NCBI GenBank assembly: GCA_030549495.1
Contig: JAUIRK010000875.1
Location: 248,001-312,000, forward strand
From: Nectonema munidae
Taxonomy: Eukaryota; Nematomorpha; Nectonematoida; Nectonematidae
DNA length: 64,000 bases
Direction of reading: 5' to 3'
Below, one piece after another: positions 24,021 through 47,739 of this stretch (position 1 is its first letter; the number at the start of each line of letters is the position of its first letter). The notes below the pieces were generated by a model that saw only the letters and a list, made by a program, of their open reading frames with translations, had not been told where the DNA came from and did not search any database. Made by a program: the position numbers and the translations under genes.

Positions 24021-24669
24021 GTTTTACAAGTATTAACTTAAAATGAACTTTTTAAAAAAAAATTTGAAGTTTTTATTTCAGTAAAAAAGTATTTTCAATT
24101 TTTCGACACTTGAAGTTTAGTTTTATAAATTTATGGAATTAATCCACAAGCATTCAAAAACTTTGCAAGCCTAAATCATGTAGACATGGTAGGATTTGAC
24201 AACACGGGACACTTGTTTAGTTCAATTGAGTACAATAAAAAGTCAGGATGTTGACATTTCGTTCCAAAACTCTCCCAAAATGCATCAAACGCCATTTTGG
24301 AATTAAAGTAAAAAGCTTTGTGTATTATTAGATTTTAATCAAAAAATGTTTAAATTTTAAAAAAATATTGTTTTCTGTTTTTACCAACACTTTTGTGGTG
24401 TACGAACATCGCATATATCGTACTGTATTTTTAGGAAAAACTAAAAAGAATTGAAATTTTTAAACCTATATTTTCCACTTTTTTTTATGTTTAAACTTTT
24501 ATTTTTGAATTTCATGTAATGAAACCAAGTATCTTTCTTTCGGCATTTGGGTTATTAAGTTTGTTTACATTTCTTGGCACTTGCAGGATAATATAATTTC
24601 TGATCTTTCGGCATAAAATACACCTAGCATTAAGTCAGAAAAACTCTCCTTTCTCAAGCGCTAATTCCA

Positions 24670-24706
24670 ATATTATTAGACATGGAATAGCTACACTGAC
24701 TCGAAA
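24670..24706. pseudogene. 37-bp duplicate of PDZRN-like coding sequence
   Basis: These 37 bases match 26089-26125 of the terminal exon with two differences. Read on the minus strand they give SSQCSYSMSNNIG against SSQRSHSMSNNIG in the gene. The copy sits about 0.83 kb past the gene's stop codon, in the same orientation, and directly abuts a TTAA-flanked MITE. Flanking sequence does not align well, so this is a small fragment and not a whole exon. Confidence 0.7.
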
Positions 24707-24711
24707 GCCCA

Positions 24712-24849
24712 TTAATCCGTTATCGAACAGAATAATCAGACGATATCTAGTATAAAGCAGAAGATTTGTACTAAAAAGCATTAATAAATGCAGACGAATC
24801 ACATTTTTGTAAAGTCGACATATGTCGACTGTGGTCGATAACCGGTTAA
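24712..24849. mobile_element. TTAA-flanked MITE (piggyBac-type ends)
   Basis: 138 bp including TTAA at both edges. The left reads TTAATCCGTTATCGAACAG and the right, on the other strand, TTAACCGGTTATCGACCAC. The interior has AATAATCAGACGATATCTA and GTAAAGTCGAC, shared with copies at 42.29 and 51.0 kb. Confidence 0.75.
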
Positions 24850-25432
24850 GAAAGGTGATAAAAAAGTCAAAAATTTGTCTAAATTAAGGGACAAGCATTA
24901 AGACAACCAAGCATTTAATCACGCGAGCACAAAAAACTTATTCCGCCCCCAGTTCGAATTGCGACGACTAGGTTGGGAAAAACTGCTCTAAAGGAAATGA
25001 AAACTGTTAAAAGATAGCCAAAATATTGGGGCTAAGAAATTGGTCGCTATAGCTAGCTGCCATTTTTAGAGAGAGGGAATTAGAAGGGTAGAAAGTTGTT
25101 TCTCTGTATCTGTACGCATAATATTTAATGCTTGTCAACTTCTTATGGCTCTGAGGTTAAGAAACAGGTTTATAGTTCAAAAAATAATTTCACCTCTTTT
25201 TTGAATGTTCAATAGCTATAATGAATAATAATGTGCAATTGTCATTGTTTAAAAAATAACTTAAAATTTTATTTCTTTGATAAATACTTCCACTCATAAT
25301 AAACTGGTGAATAAAACTCACGCAAAACAATATATGATGTAATAAGACTAAGTTGAAATCAGTAAGAATAATAAAAATGGCTACACGCACTGAAAAATAT
25401 TAGGGTTTAAGCCTTTTTGCTTTTCAATCTGC

Positions 25433-25438
25433 TTTATT
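25433..25438 (-). promoter_or_regulatory. Poly(A) signal of the PDZRN-like gene
   Basis: AATAAA on the minus strand, about 95 bases past the TGA of the terminal exon. It is the first canonical signal downstream. Confidence 0.55.
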
Positions 25439-25532
25439 CTTGTATTTCTCTGATTTTAGGATGAAAAATTGCACGTGGGAGAGAAATACTTGCTGGCTTT
25501 CTTCGAGAAAGGAGTTAGTTGTGTGGGGAGGT

Positions 25533-37635
<12,103 letters not shown>

Positions 37636-38182
37636 CTGCTTGCATTTTGAAGAAACAAGTGAAAATACTTAATTTATGATTTCTAAAATTTAAGCAAAAA
37701 ATTTGTAATATATTGCAATCTTTTTTCATATTTAATGTCGGAAAAAAGGTTTTAAAAGACTCCAAGAATGCATTATTTATTATTCATTATGAACAGAAAA
37801 CATCAGACAAAGTACAAATGCTGGAAGGTCTATAAAATATTTTTGTTTGTTTCCATCAAGAGGTAATGCTTAAGACATATTAATTATACTTATCATCCAA
37901 AGTCATAAAATCGATTGTTTTAACAAATCAAATCCATGTAAAGTTGTATGTTTTACGCTAGCTAAATTCTTTGTATTTATTAAAAAAATGATAGAATGAT
38001 TATATATATGTTGTGTGTCTCATCAGTTGTCTTTCCGTTTTCAGTGATATTGTAATAAGGGGTATAAAGTTTTTTTTGCCTCCCATATAAAACATTTTGT
38101 CAAAAATTCATTGTATCCCACATATTTTATATTGAAAAAATCTAACTTTAAAAAGTGATTTAGAATGAGATATCATTTCAAC

Positions 38183-38332
38183 TCAAATTCTTTCGTTGAA
38201 ATCTGACTTCCATGATGTCTCCAATTGTTGAATGCCCTTGGGAATATCATCAAACTTTCTTTCCAATAAATTCCTAACAACTATCAAATTGGATAAATCT
38301 TCAGAAAGCGTAGAGATGCCAAAATTATGTGC
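38183..38332 (-). other. Unassigned coding-like ORF (49 codons)
   Basis: A minus-strand frame with protein-like composition (STLSEDLSNLIVVRNLLERK, then FDDIPKGIQQLETSWKSDF) that ends in TGA. It is predicted helical. It lies just upstream, in transcription sense, of the first PDZRN-like exon found, but phase and content do not show it to be part of that gene. It could be a transposon scrap. Confidence 0.3.
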
Positions 38333-39159
38333 TTAGCATATGAATTTGTAAATATGTATAATTATATACTTTATATGGATCCCGAAACAAACATAGAATC
38401 ACTCGAATTCGAGTTTTTTTTGGGGGAGAGATCAGGTCAGACTGACATCATTTTCATTCTTTCACAGCGAGAAGTTTTTTTTTAAAAAATATATTCAACT
38501 GTAGAAATTCCCTCATTTTACATATTTACATGTGTGTGCTGATTCATAAAAAATTTCCCATAAATATATTATAAAAAACTTCCCATGACAAACGAGTATA
38601 TCAGGTATGTAATTTTCCTCTATCTTTCACTTGCAGCAAAAGTACACTTAATTTTTTTAATTGTGGTTTCTATTGCTGAATAGATGGCGTTAAGTCGTTT
38701 TAACATATTTTTAAGCATTTTAAACTTTGAATAAAATTGTACTTACCGACATTGAAAAACATGATAGCGTTATAAAACATTTCTTTCAACTTTATTTTGT
38801 GTAGAAAGTGCACCAAAAATATAAACTAGTGATATAATTCAATATAAAATATTTCCATGCCTACTACAGACTTGGCGATCAAAAGAGAATAATAGATGTT
38901 AAAGCACAAATACAAGAATGAATGAATGAATGTCTTGTTACTGTGATGTACACACAACAATATTTATACAATCAGTGATGAAAGGACCTTTAAAAAATGA
39001 ATAACACCACTATATACCATTATCATTGATTCGTGGTGACTTGAGCTTTGTTTTTCACGAAAAAACAGCACCAACGAAAAACGTGCAAACGAGGTGAGAA
39101 GAAGGCCTAGAGGGTCTGGCTACGCCATAATGAGAGAATAAGGGGAGGGTGAGTGTACA

Positions 39160-39320
39160 GCCCGCTATTTAAAAGACTTCATTGTGTTGCCCCAAGAAAG
39201 AGACGCCTCGCTTTGAGCTCAGTCAGCAATCCTGCCTGCCTCAATCAAGTGGGGTTGTGATGATGGAGTCGTATGGCACAATGGATAGTTTGATTAAGAA
39301 GATGAGAAAGAAAAAGGTAC
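39160..39320 (+). other. Possible promoter and first exon
   Basis: TATTTAAAAG at 39167, then balanced-GC sequence with TCAGTC, and ATGATGGAGTCGTATGGC opening a short frame (MMESYGTMDSLIKKMRKKK) that ends at an AAG/GTACTG donor. No continuing exon was recognised, and a hAT MITE sits 40 bp beyond. Speculative. Confidence 0.2.
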
Positions 39321-39361
39321 TGAAAATGATGCTACTTCTTCTCTTACAAAGCATGTCAAAG

Positions 39362-39592
39362 CAGTGGCGTATCCAAGGGGCGGGCCTCATGGGCCTAGGC
39401 CCCCCTATGAAAAATGGCTTCGAAAATTACCCTTACATGTATAAAAATAAATTTAAAATATAAAAACATAGGTATTTAGTGATTCTAAAAGACATAATAC
39501 AGCTGTCGTATTCTCTGAAGACTTTTAGCAAAATTGCAAAAAATTTAAGTAGATTTCGGCCCCCCTATAAGAAATTTCTGAATCCGCCACTG
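39362..39592. mobile_element. hAT-type MITE
   Basis: 231 bp between CAGTGGCGTATCC and the complement of CAGTGGCGGATTC, flanked by a perfect 8-bp duplication TGTCAAAG (39354-39361, 39593-39600). It contains the paired GGCCCCCCTAT near both ends. Confidence 0.88.
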
Positions 39593-39955
39593 TGTCAAAG
39601 CACCTCAAATTAACCCATTTGATTCCAGAAAAACTAGACGACATTAAAAGTAAATTAAGATAAGAGTGGACAATTGTTTATAAAAGGAATTAATTTATTG
39701 CTTTGAAATACCGTAAACACTCGCATTTAATCCTCACTTTTTTACTCGAATTAATGGACTAAAAACGGGGTGTCGGTTATCTACGTAAATAGAATTTAGC
39801 GCAAGAAAAAAATGTTGGATGAAATAGAAAAGTGTGTCAATGAAAATACGCAAAAGCATATGGTATACCACGAGCATATAGATTAATGATAATTTGAAAA
39901 CAGTTTTTCATTTCCATTTAATATACAAGCAGTTAGGGGCGGATTATCCACGCGT

Positions 39956-40068
39956 ACTACGGGTTCCTCGTCAAAATCCCGGAAAACTAAAGTTACTGCT
40001 ACCTTAGTTTTCAAGGATTTTGGTAGCGCTTATTTTAGTTTTCGGGGATTTCGACTAGATACCCATAC
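39956..40068. repeat. Short foldback MITE of unknown class
   Basis: The left arm 39956-39992 and right arm 40033-40068 are inverted copies (CAAAATCCCGGAAAACTAAA against GAAATCCCCGAAAACTAAAA). A 40-bp loop separates them. The target duplication is unclear. Confidence 0.6.
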
Positions 40069-40639
40069 TGAATATAATGGATTATAATTGGGATGCGGAT
40101 TATGAAAGCTAGCGAACTAGACACGAGTGTTTACGGTACCTTAGCAATTAATAAAATGATACATTTTATGTGTATAAAAGAAATTAAGAACACCCATAAA
40201 AAAGGATTGGATGGGAGAGGCAATTTAAATGCTCTGCAGAGTTTGTCCCAAAAATGGACAGAAATTTTTGATGATTTTTATAAAAAAAAAAGAGTAAATA
40301 CTTCAAAGCGAAACTACAACAAGAAATGAATGGACTCAAATGAGATGATAAAATATTACTTTGCAAAAACGTGAGGAAATGAGGAAGGAGCCGTGTGAAA
40401 CTGAATCCCCGTCTTGATGCAGCATCACAATTCACTTGTGGCGATAAATGTTGTGTTTGCTATATGTGCGTGCGTGTGCGTGTGCGTGTGTATTAGCGTT
40501 ATCACAGCTTATTCGAGTTTCATTATATTCAAACGAACATTTGTTAAGAAGTTCTTTTGCTTCAAGGTTTCGCAAAGATAGCATCATTTTTTCACAACAA
40601 GTAGGAGGAATTAGAGGAGATTTAACGCGATATAAAATC

Positions 40640-41930
40640 AATTTAAAGAAATAATATCAAATTTGAAATCCTCACACTTTATTCCTACCCTTTTATTGTT
40701 CTCCGCATCCTTCATTGTTTGCGAAGTTTGTTGAAAAATATAGTATTCTTTTTTGCCAATACAACAACAACACGACTTTTCTTTTATAATTTAGTTACTT
40801 GTTGAGTACTGATAAAATTTGTTCATGATGATGAGAATTTAAATATGGATCAGATTGCTCATTTTATCATCCTTTAGGGAAGATAATCATGGTTTGATGA
40901 TAAAATGTTTAACTACAAATCGAGCACGTTCATTGAAGATAGGTTTTTAATGTATGTGTAAACGAAGGCTAATACTTTGAAGTAAAAGTGCACCCAAAAT
41001 AGTACAGCATAGTAAGAAAGAATTATAGAATTTTTTTATTTATTTGTAAAAAATCCTAATAGTGAAATGATAAACCAATAAGATCAATTACACCGCCTAA
41101 CATAACAATAGTTGAATTAACATGGTCGAGAAATGAACCACAAAATGAAAAATGGCCACCTAACTTTACATTTTCATTAGGAATACGCTTCAAAGTATTC
41201 TAAGGAAAACTAAAAAAATAATAAAAGTATAATAGCTTGATCAAGTGGTATCATAAAATCCGATTCACTATTTTTGTATAAGCAATCGAGTTGTTAAACT
41301 TCAAATCACGTCAAAAATTAAGCAAATGTGTACCATGTTTTCTCTTGATAAACTTTTTGAATTGTAAACGGCGCCTTCATTCCCCTTTTACCAAGAAATA
41401 ATACTCGTTTTGAGATGATTTATTTATTTTTAATATAATCTAATAAAAACAAAATTTCATAATTTATTATAAATATAACATTTTTGAATATTTAATAAAA
41501 ATTATTAAACAATAAAAAAATAATTCTAATCTCTATTTCATACTTTAATTTGGATTCTTGATTCCATTTAAGTTGATAGAGCTCTTAAAATTTTCCTTCT
41601 ATATAACAAAAATGATTTATCGCACATTCTCCTATTCTGAGTACAAATCCTTAATTCAGAAAAATAAGTGGTGTTCGAGCTGAGATTTAAAATTAGAAAA
41701 AAGTTGACTTGTATTGAAATGTGGACTAAATCAATTTCCTTTTTTCTTCCTTTTTTTGTTTGTTATTATACAATCCTTATTTGCTAAGAAAAAAAATTTG
41801 GCCATCCGAATTCAATTCAGTTGAGAAACGCTGCTCTAATTGAAGGTAACATGTATTTCAATTTTCATTCAATCTGGATACGAACAAATTGTATTAGAAA
41901 TAATATGTTAGTAAAATTTAGAAAAATCAA
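40640..41930. other. Intergenic, no gene seen
   Basis: AT-rich DNA without open frames, up to the SINE at 41.94 kb. A (GT/GC)n microsatellite lies just before it, at 40464-40491. Confidence 0.55.
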
Positions 41931-41940
41931 TGATTTGGAG

Positions 41941-42089
41941 GAGGCGTGAGTGAGGCTCGTTAGATACTGGATTTCGATAACTCAAAGTCTTGCGCTCGAT
42001 TCTGCATCAAGTCTACTTTCCTCATAGTTCAATACAAGTAATGCAATTGTGCCTTCTCGATGAAAACACCCCACGGTACATTTACCTTA
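41941..42089 (+). mobile_element. tRNA-derived SINE, family A (copy 3)
   Basis: GAGGCGTGAGTGAGGC head, TTTCGATAACTCAAAGTCTT middle as in copy 1, weakened B box GCGCTCGATTCTGC, and the tail CCTTCTCGATGAAAACACC. It is older or more diverged than copy 2. Confidence 0.7.
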
Positions 42090-42292
42090 TTATAATTGTA
42101 AGCTGTGCTCCTAAAGCAGATATAAAAGACCGCACATATGGCCGATCGTTATTGAAATTCTGACTGACTGAGACCTCTTTGTTGTTTAAAAAGTGTGACA
42201 AAAAATAAATGCTCTGAACAACTAACCAAATAATTGTCAAACTAAATGATCCAACTGACTAAGTTATCAATTTTAAATATGAAAAATATTCT

Positions 42293-42373
42293 TTAAAACC
42301 CGACGAGCGAAATAATCAGACGATATCTAATGCAAAGCAGACCATTTGTATTAAAAAGCATTAATAAACTCAG
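42293..42373. mobile_element. TTAA-flanked MITE, partial copy
   Basis: The left half of the same family as 24712-24849 (AATAATCAGACGATATCTAA, AAAAAGCATTAATAA). It breaks off without a right end. Confidence 0.6.
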
Positions 42374-42713
42374 TTCATCTTATATTTATAACGGCGAAAC
42401 TAGGGTTGCTATTCTTCAAAAAATTTATTTGGGTGTGGTGTTCCTCAAAGTCTCATAAAAAATCTCTGGAAGAGAATCGCATGAACATACTGCATACAAT
42501 AAAACTTGGAATAAGCGCAAACTTACTTCAAAAGAGAACCTAAAGCTAAAGGAAGACGACGTGAAATGCTTTCAAATTTGAATGATCCTGGCAAAAATGG
42601 TCTTGATTGATTCAACTCTTTGAATCGTTTGTCGTGGTCGTGAATGGAAAAAAATTGTTCTACAAGTAGCACTTTTTACGCTCTTGAAACTTTTCTTAAT
42701 AAAGGCGGGGCGA

Positions 42714-42872
42714 GGGGGAGGAGAAAAATGGCGCCGCCTTCATATTTATGCTGATTCCATAGCAGCACTTATAAATCATCTCTTTTGTAAAACGGTTTCT
42801 AGTTTGCGAGCAATTGAGCACGTACGAAAAGCTATCAGCCAGTGCACAGGTTTAAAAGCCCATATAGCGAAA
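42714..42872 (+). pseudogene. Possible RNase H-like fragment of a retrotransposon
   Basis: An open frame HIYADSIAALINHLF ... LRAIEHVRKAISQC resembles the beta-strand, catalytic Asp-Ser and following helix of non-LTR retrotransposon RNase H (IYTDS-AAL---). No adjoining reverse transcriptase is seen. The resemblance is short and could be chance. Confidence 0.3.
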
Positions 42873-42899
42873 TAGCCCGAAACAAATCACAAAGGGGTA

Positions 42900-45440
42900 G
42901 AACTGGTATACTTCACTTTACCAATCAAGGTAGGTGTCTAACGTTGTGTGTGTGTGTGTGTTTTTGTGTATGTGAAATATAGAATAAGGCTTTATCATCT
43001 ATAATAGTAGATATAGGATACTCACCAAGAAATTGTTTTTAAATGGAAGGTCGCATCTTCACCAAGAGAAAAAATATAAATTGAAAAAAAACAAAAGAAG
43101 CATTACTGCCACTCTAGGAAAGTAATTCATCTAACTTGCGTGGAGACCTCTTTAAGTGCGTGTTTTGATTTCAAAGATTGGTCCAGGTATCGGTATCCTG
43201 GTAAGAAAGAAGGGACAAATGGTGGAAGCTATTGATAGAGATCTGGTAGTATGCGTGACAATGGAAAAGGAAGTACACCTGGAACGTTTACTCTCCTCGT
43301 CAGAGAGAGAGAGAGAAAGAGATGCAATTAGCGCCTTGCCGCGAAAAAAGGAAAAATAAGCCAACTGCATTGTTTTCATCCATTTAAAGATGGGAGGGAT
43401 GGCGGCTATTTAAAATTTAAATGTAGCACGCACCCAACGCTAGTAGCAAACATCGTTAGCTTTTTTTCATTGTATATAATTAGAATTGAAAAATGAGAAT
43501 TCATTTGCATTTTTCAAGCAAGAGCAATTGTGCCTAGCCTACACTGATACTATCAGGGATGTTAATGATTAATAATAATTATATTCATGGTATAGCAAGA
43601 AATGTCTTCCTTTTAAAATGTGTATAAATATTATGATGGTGTTGATATTGGATTCTTGCATTTGATAGCCACATAAAATTACATTCAATGATAAGAAAAA
43701 TTAAGGAAAGAATAAAGTTCTTCCATTCCCATCTGTTGAATTCAGGGCGTTCCATTTTTTTTTATAAAATAAAATGAATGAAAGTTAAGCATAAATTTGG
43801 AAAAAGAAACTTAATCAAGTAATTGCAATTTCGCAATTAACTGACAAAAATTATTTTCAAAAAATTAGTACTTTTAAAGTATATACTGAAAAAAGGATAC
43901 GACTTGAATAAAAAGTTTTCTTGTTCCGAATATATTTATTTAATACTGATTTGTTTATTTTTTTTCAACTTTTTTTTGAATTTTTTGCTTACTTTTTCTT
44001 TTTTCCAAAAAATAATTTACTATTTATTCATTTTTCAGAGATAAAAAACAGTTCACGTGGAAAGAAAAATACTCTATCTATTATTTTTATCTTATTAAAA
44101 AAATTTTTTTTTATTTTTTTTATTAATTTTAATCGCTTTTAAAATTTACAATAATTTTTAATGAAAAGATAATATTTTCATTGAAAAAAAGAATATAAAT
44201 TGGTAATTTTTTCAATTAAATTTTTGCAAAGTGGTGGAAATGTCGGAACCCAGCCATTTTGAGAACACTGATTTTGCGGGGATCTAGAATCACAGTAGCT
44301 GTATCAATGATCTTTGCGAGTACCAATCATTTTTGTGGGGGATAGCAATCTTTATTAGTGGTATACGAATATTTGATTTCATTTTTTTGAAGCCCATGTT
44401 AAAAATTATATAACATTGACATATTTAAGGAATTCAAGGACGGGCATTTCTGGAATAATTTTAGTTTTAACCTTCATGGATTTAGGAAATTATACTCATA
44501 TGTATACGAATAAAAACTTCAAAATATTTGAATACAAAATATATGCTGAAAATGTAACAGCTTTCGTTGATATACTTCAGCTACATAAAGAAAAAATAAG
44601 TTTGAAAGCCTTTGGTTTGCCTGATTACTACTGATGGAAGTTAAGATCTCAAAATTTATGTAAAAATTATTTAAAATATTTTTTTTTATAAAAATAAGTG
44701 AAAAAAATTATTTAGAATAAAATACATTTTAAAAGGAAGAAATAAAGCTACAAATAATGTTTTATCTTAATTTTTAGAGTAAAATTACATAAGTGCTTAA
44801 TAGACAGTATTGGTTTTCAAAATTTACTATTTAACTAGGTAAATGACAAACACTACCCTAACATAGGGAAGGGCAGGGGATGAGTAAGATTATGAGAAAC
44901 TTCGGAGCTAACGTGGCAAAGGATATATTAATAAATAGCAAAAACTTGAACCTTGTCTGAATTTGAAAAGTACTGAATAACATATCTAATCACAATTTTT
45001 TTGCGTTTTAAATAGGGTTATAAAACTGAAAAAATATTAACAAATAGTTTTGGCATTAAAAAGTATCAAAATTTTATCAAAGTTAAGAGTTATCTCGCAA
45101 TTTAAAATTTTTTAAACTATAAATTTATTAATTTAAAATTTTGCGAATAATGGGCCCATTTCGCAACACTAAGGGAAACATATGCCTTGGTTATAGGTTA
45201 GCTATCTTTTAATAGTTATGGTCAGGGCCGGCCCTAGGCCACTGCAACCTATGCGACCGCAGTGGGCCCCACAGTGGGTTTATGGGATAAAACCAATAAG
45301 TGCAAAAATTTCTTGATACAAATAATTGAACACATAGTTAGAGGAAAAGCACTACTGCTTAAGAAGAGTCTGCAATCTAATCAAATAAATTAGAAACAAG
45401 CTCATATCATAACTAAACAGGGGAGCAACCAGAAGGGGTA
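42900..45440. other. Intergenic with GA and GT microsatellites
   Basis: (GT)n at 42944-42962 and (GA)n at 43302-43321. A one-sided hAT-like end GGGCCGGCCCTAGG occurs near 45228. The 43156-43359 frame contains the microsatellite and is unrecognised. Confidence 0.5.
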
Positions 45441-45448
45441 GTTGCCCC

Positions 45449-45847
45449 CAGGGCCGTATCAAGGGATCGTGACGCCCCAGGGCAAAGGTCCTGAATGGAG
45501 CCGCTCACCCCTTGCTCTCTCTTTTCTCACTCATCCCCTCCTCATTCGGGCTTAAAAAGTGATTTAGAAAAAAAATGCTCACATTTTTATTAAGCCACAT
45601 AATTCAGATATATACTGTCTGAGTCGAAGACAGCCTCCATTAGATGTTCATTTTTCGTGTTTTAGCAGCAGTAAAATTTTCGATGACTTCGTCAAAATCA
45701 ACACAATCGAGAACTTCTCTCTCAATGCTGATAAGAGCCAGACTTTGGAGGCGGGCTTGCCCCATAGTGCTCCTTAGGTAGGAAAATGAATGGCGCCTCC
45801 TAGGTGTGGCGCCCCGGGGCAATTGCCCTTCCCTTGATACGGCTCTG
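45449..45847 (-). mobile_element. hAT deletion derivative carrying the transposase C-terminus
   Basis: 399 bp with 17-bp terminal repeats CAGGGCCGTATCAAGGG (one mismatch) and a perfect 8-bp duplication GTTGCCCC (45441-45448, 45848-45855). Inside, minus strand 45640-45822 encodes RLQSLALISIEREVLDCVDF and IENFTAAKTRKMNI, the conserved C-terminal hAT dimerisation segment. This identifies the parent as an autonomous hAT whose middle was lost. It was inserted in a further repeat-like context (GGGGAGCAACC left, GCCCCCCGTC right). Confidence 0.88.
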
Positions 45848-47584
45848 GTTGCCCCCCGTCAGATAAGCATGTTATAAATTTTTAAACTTTTTAATTAGAT
45901 TTTTTATTTAAAAAAAAATTAAAATTTTTAACTTCAATCTAAAAAATCTATTTAAGTTTTATACAAATAATTATTTTCAGAGTTGAATTAAAGTCTTTTA
46001 CTAATAGCAAAAAATCTTTTAGTTTTTGCCCCCTTTTTCAAAAATTTGTAACTAACTATTTCCACACAACTACTGTAAAATTTGAAGCCAACATGATTGT
46101 ATTGAATAAATTTTGGACACCATTATTGAAGTCCTGTCATAACCTTTCATAATGAATTGTATACCATTACTGAAAATCCTAGCAATACTGGATTATGCTG
46201 TTTTATATTTTCAATTCAAAAGTTTTAAACACTTACCTCCTTCCATCCAACAAAGCAGAATAGATTGTTGGAACAAATGAAAGACAAATTTGGGAATGAC
46301 ATTGATGAACACATGTGAAAAATGGTAGGCGTTTAAATAAAAGACGCAAAAACTAATTGCTACGAGCGAGTAAAATGGAAAACGCAGGGCCGGCGGAAAT
46401 AGGAAACTTTTATGAAGAATGAAATGAGTTACATTACATGGAATAATAATAATATAATAATAATGCCGAGGCTTGCTTACTTCTTGCATTCTTGGATCCT
46501 ATTCTATTATTATTATTATATGCAGCAGTAGTACAATAATGCAAATGTTAAATGAGGTTGTGCTCTGAAGAGGAAAGGTAGAAATTACACAAATGAAATT
46601 TCATATATGCCAACGTATATACATACCTGTGTGTGTGTAATGTGAAACAAAATGAATAGTGTGTGGAGTTGTATGATAGGCGTGTAACATTTTACCTGGC
46701 TGATCTGCAATTGAAGTGAAGGAATCAATATTATGTAGAAGGTAGGCGCGGCTATAATGGATAAGATTGATGCTTTTCTCGATACACCACGAACAAAGTA
46801 CAAGCGTAAGCCTCTCATGTATTATAGATTAGTGATTGGAGTGGGGAATGGATGTGATCAAGTATATATATACGAGCGCTATTATACCGGTATTACGATG
46901 ACATGACTCCTACGACATGTAAATCAGGTGAACAATGAAAGAGATGGAAAATACATTTTACATTTGCGATAACAAACACCAGGAAATACCACGATTCTCA
47001 TAGAAGTGAGCCAATTAGATATGAAGTAACAATAGACATTAAACATCATACAAATGGATACATAGACAGGAATTGTGGATAGGAATTGAAAACACATATC
47101 GCTAATTAATAGGGAGAATGGATTATTATGAAAGTTGTGTGATTAGGAGAACGTGTAATGAATGATGATTGGTCGCTTTTCTTCCCTATCTGCGCTGCCA
47201 ATAAAATAATGGCTTTCTTGCCTGAGTGCGCGTGTCTTGTAAAAACAAAGAAAATGTTATGTGTCGTGTCTCTTTCCAACGAACACACCCAGAAGGATCA
47301 ATTCAATTGTGTGAGTGTGTGTGTGTGCGTACATGTTTAATCCCGTAATTGATAGATAGTTCGTTGTTGTTTTTTATGATGGAGAAAGAAAAGATTTCTC
47401 TGTGTTGATGGAGAAACATTACATGATTCTACGGGGATACCGCCACGTGATATTGGGGATAAGCTGGCTTCTGGCAGACAATCAGTGCTCTCATGGAGGT
47501 AACAGAAGGTATATGATGGAAGGGGTAGTTGCAATTTCTCGACCTTTTGAAGCACAGGTGTTCTGCTTTATTTTATGTCTTTAT

Positions 47585-47735
47585 TTAACCCCTTGACGAG
47601 CAGTATGGCATCAATGAACAAAGAAATCAAAATCGTCTACACTAAGTATATAAAAGTCCATTGAAAAATAAAGCTAACGATTTTAGTCTTCAAAATTCTT
47701 GGCCTGACAGCGTTGAAAATAGGCTAAAGAGTTAA
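47585..47735. mobile_element. TTAA-type MITE, second subfamily
   Basis: TTAA at both edges (47585-47588, 47732-47735). The left reads TTAACCCCTTGACGAGCAGT; the interior has AATCGTCTAC, TCCATTGAAAAATAAAGC and TTTAGTCTTCAAAATTCTTG, as in the 36.4-kb copy. Confidence 0.6.
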
Positions 47736-47739
47736 AAAT

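Noticed and set aside
43156-43359. Plus-strand frame ISKIGPGIGILVRKKGQ, faintly like a PDZ loop
   Set aside because: It lacks the rest of a PDZ fold, lies on the wrong strand for the PDZRN-like gene and runs into a GA microsatellite.
46759-46908. Plus-strand 49-codon frame MDKIDAFLDTPRTKYKRKP
   Set aside because: Short, preceded by a stop, no clear splice sites and no family recognised.
47402-47596. Balanced-composition stretch with frames in both strands and a CATGGAG/GTAACA donor
   Set aside because: No convincing acceptor or homologue; neither strand gives a recognisable protein.
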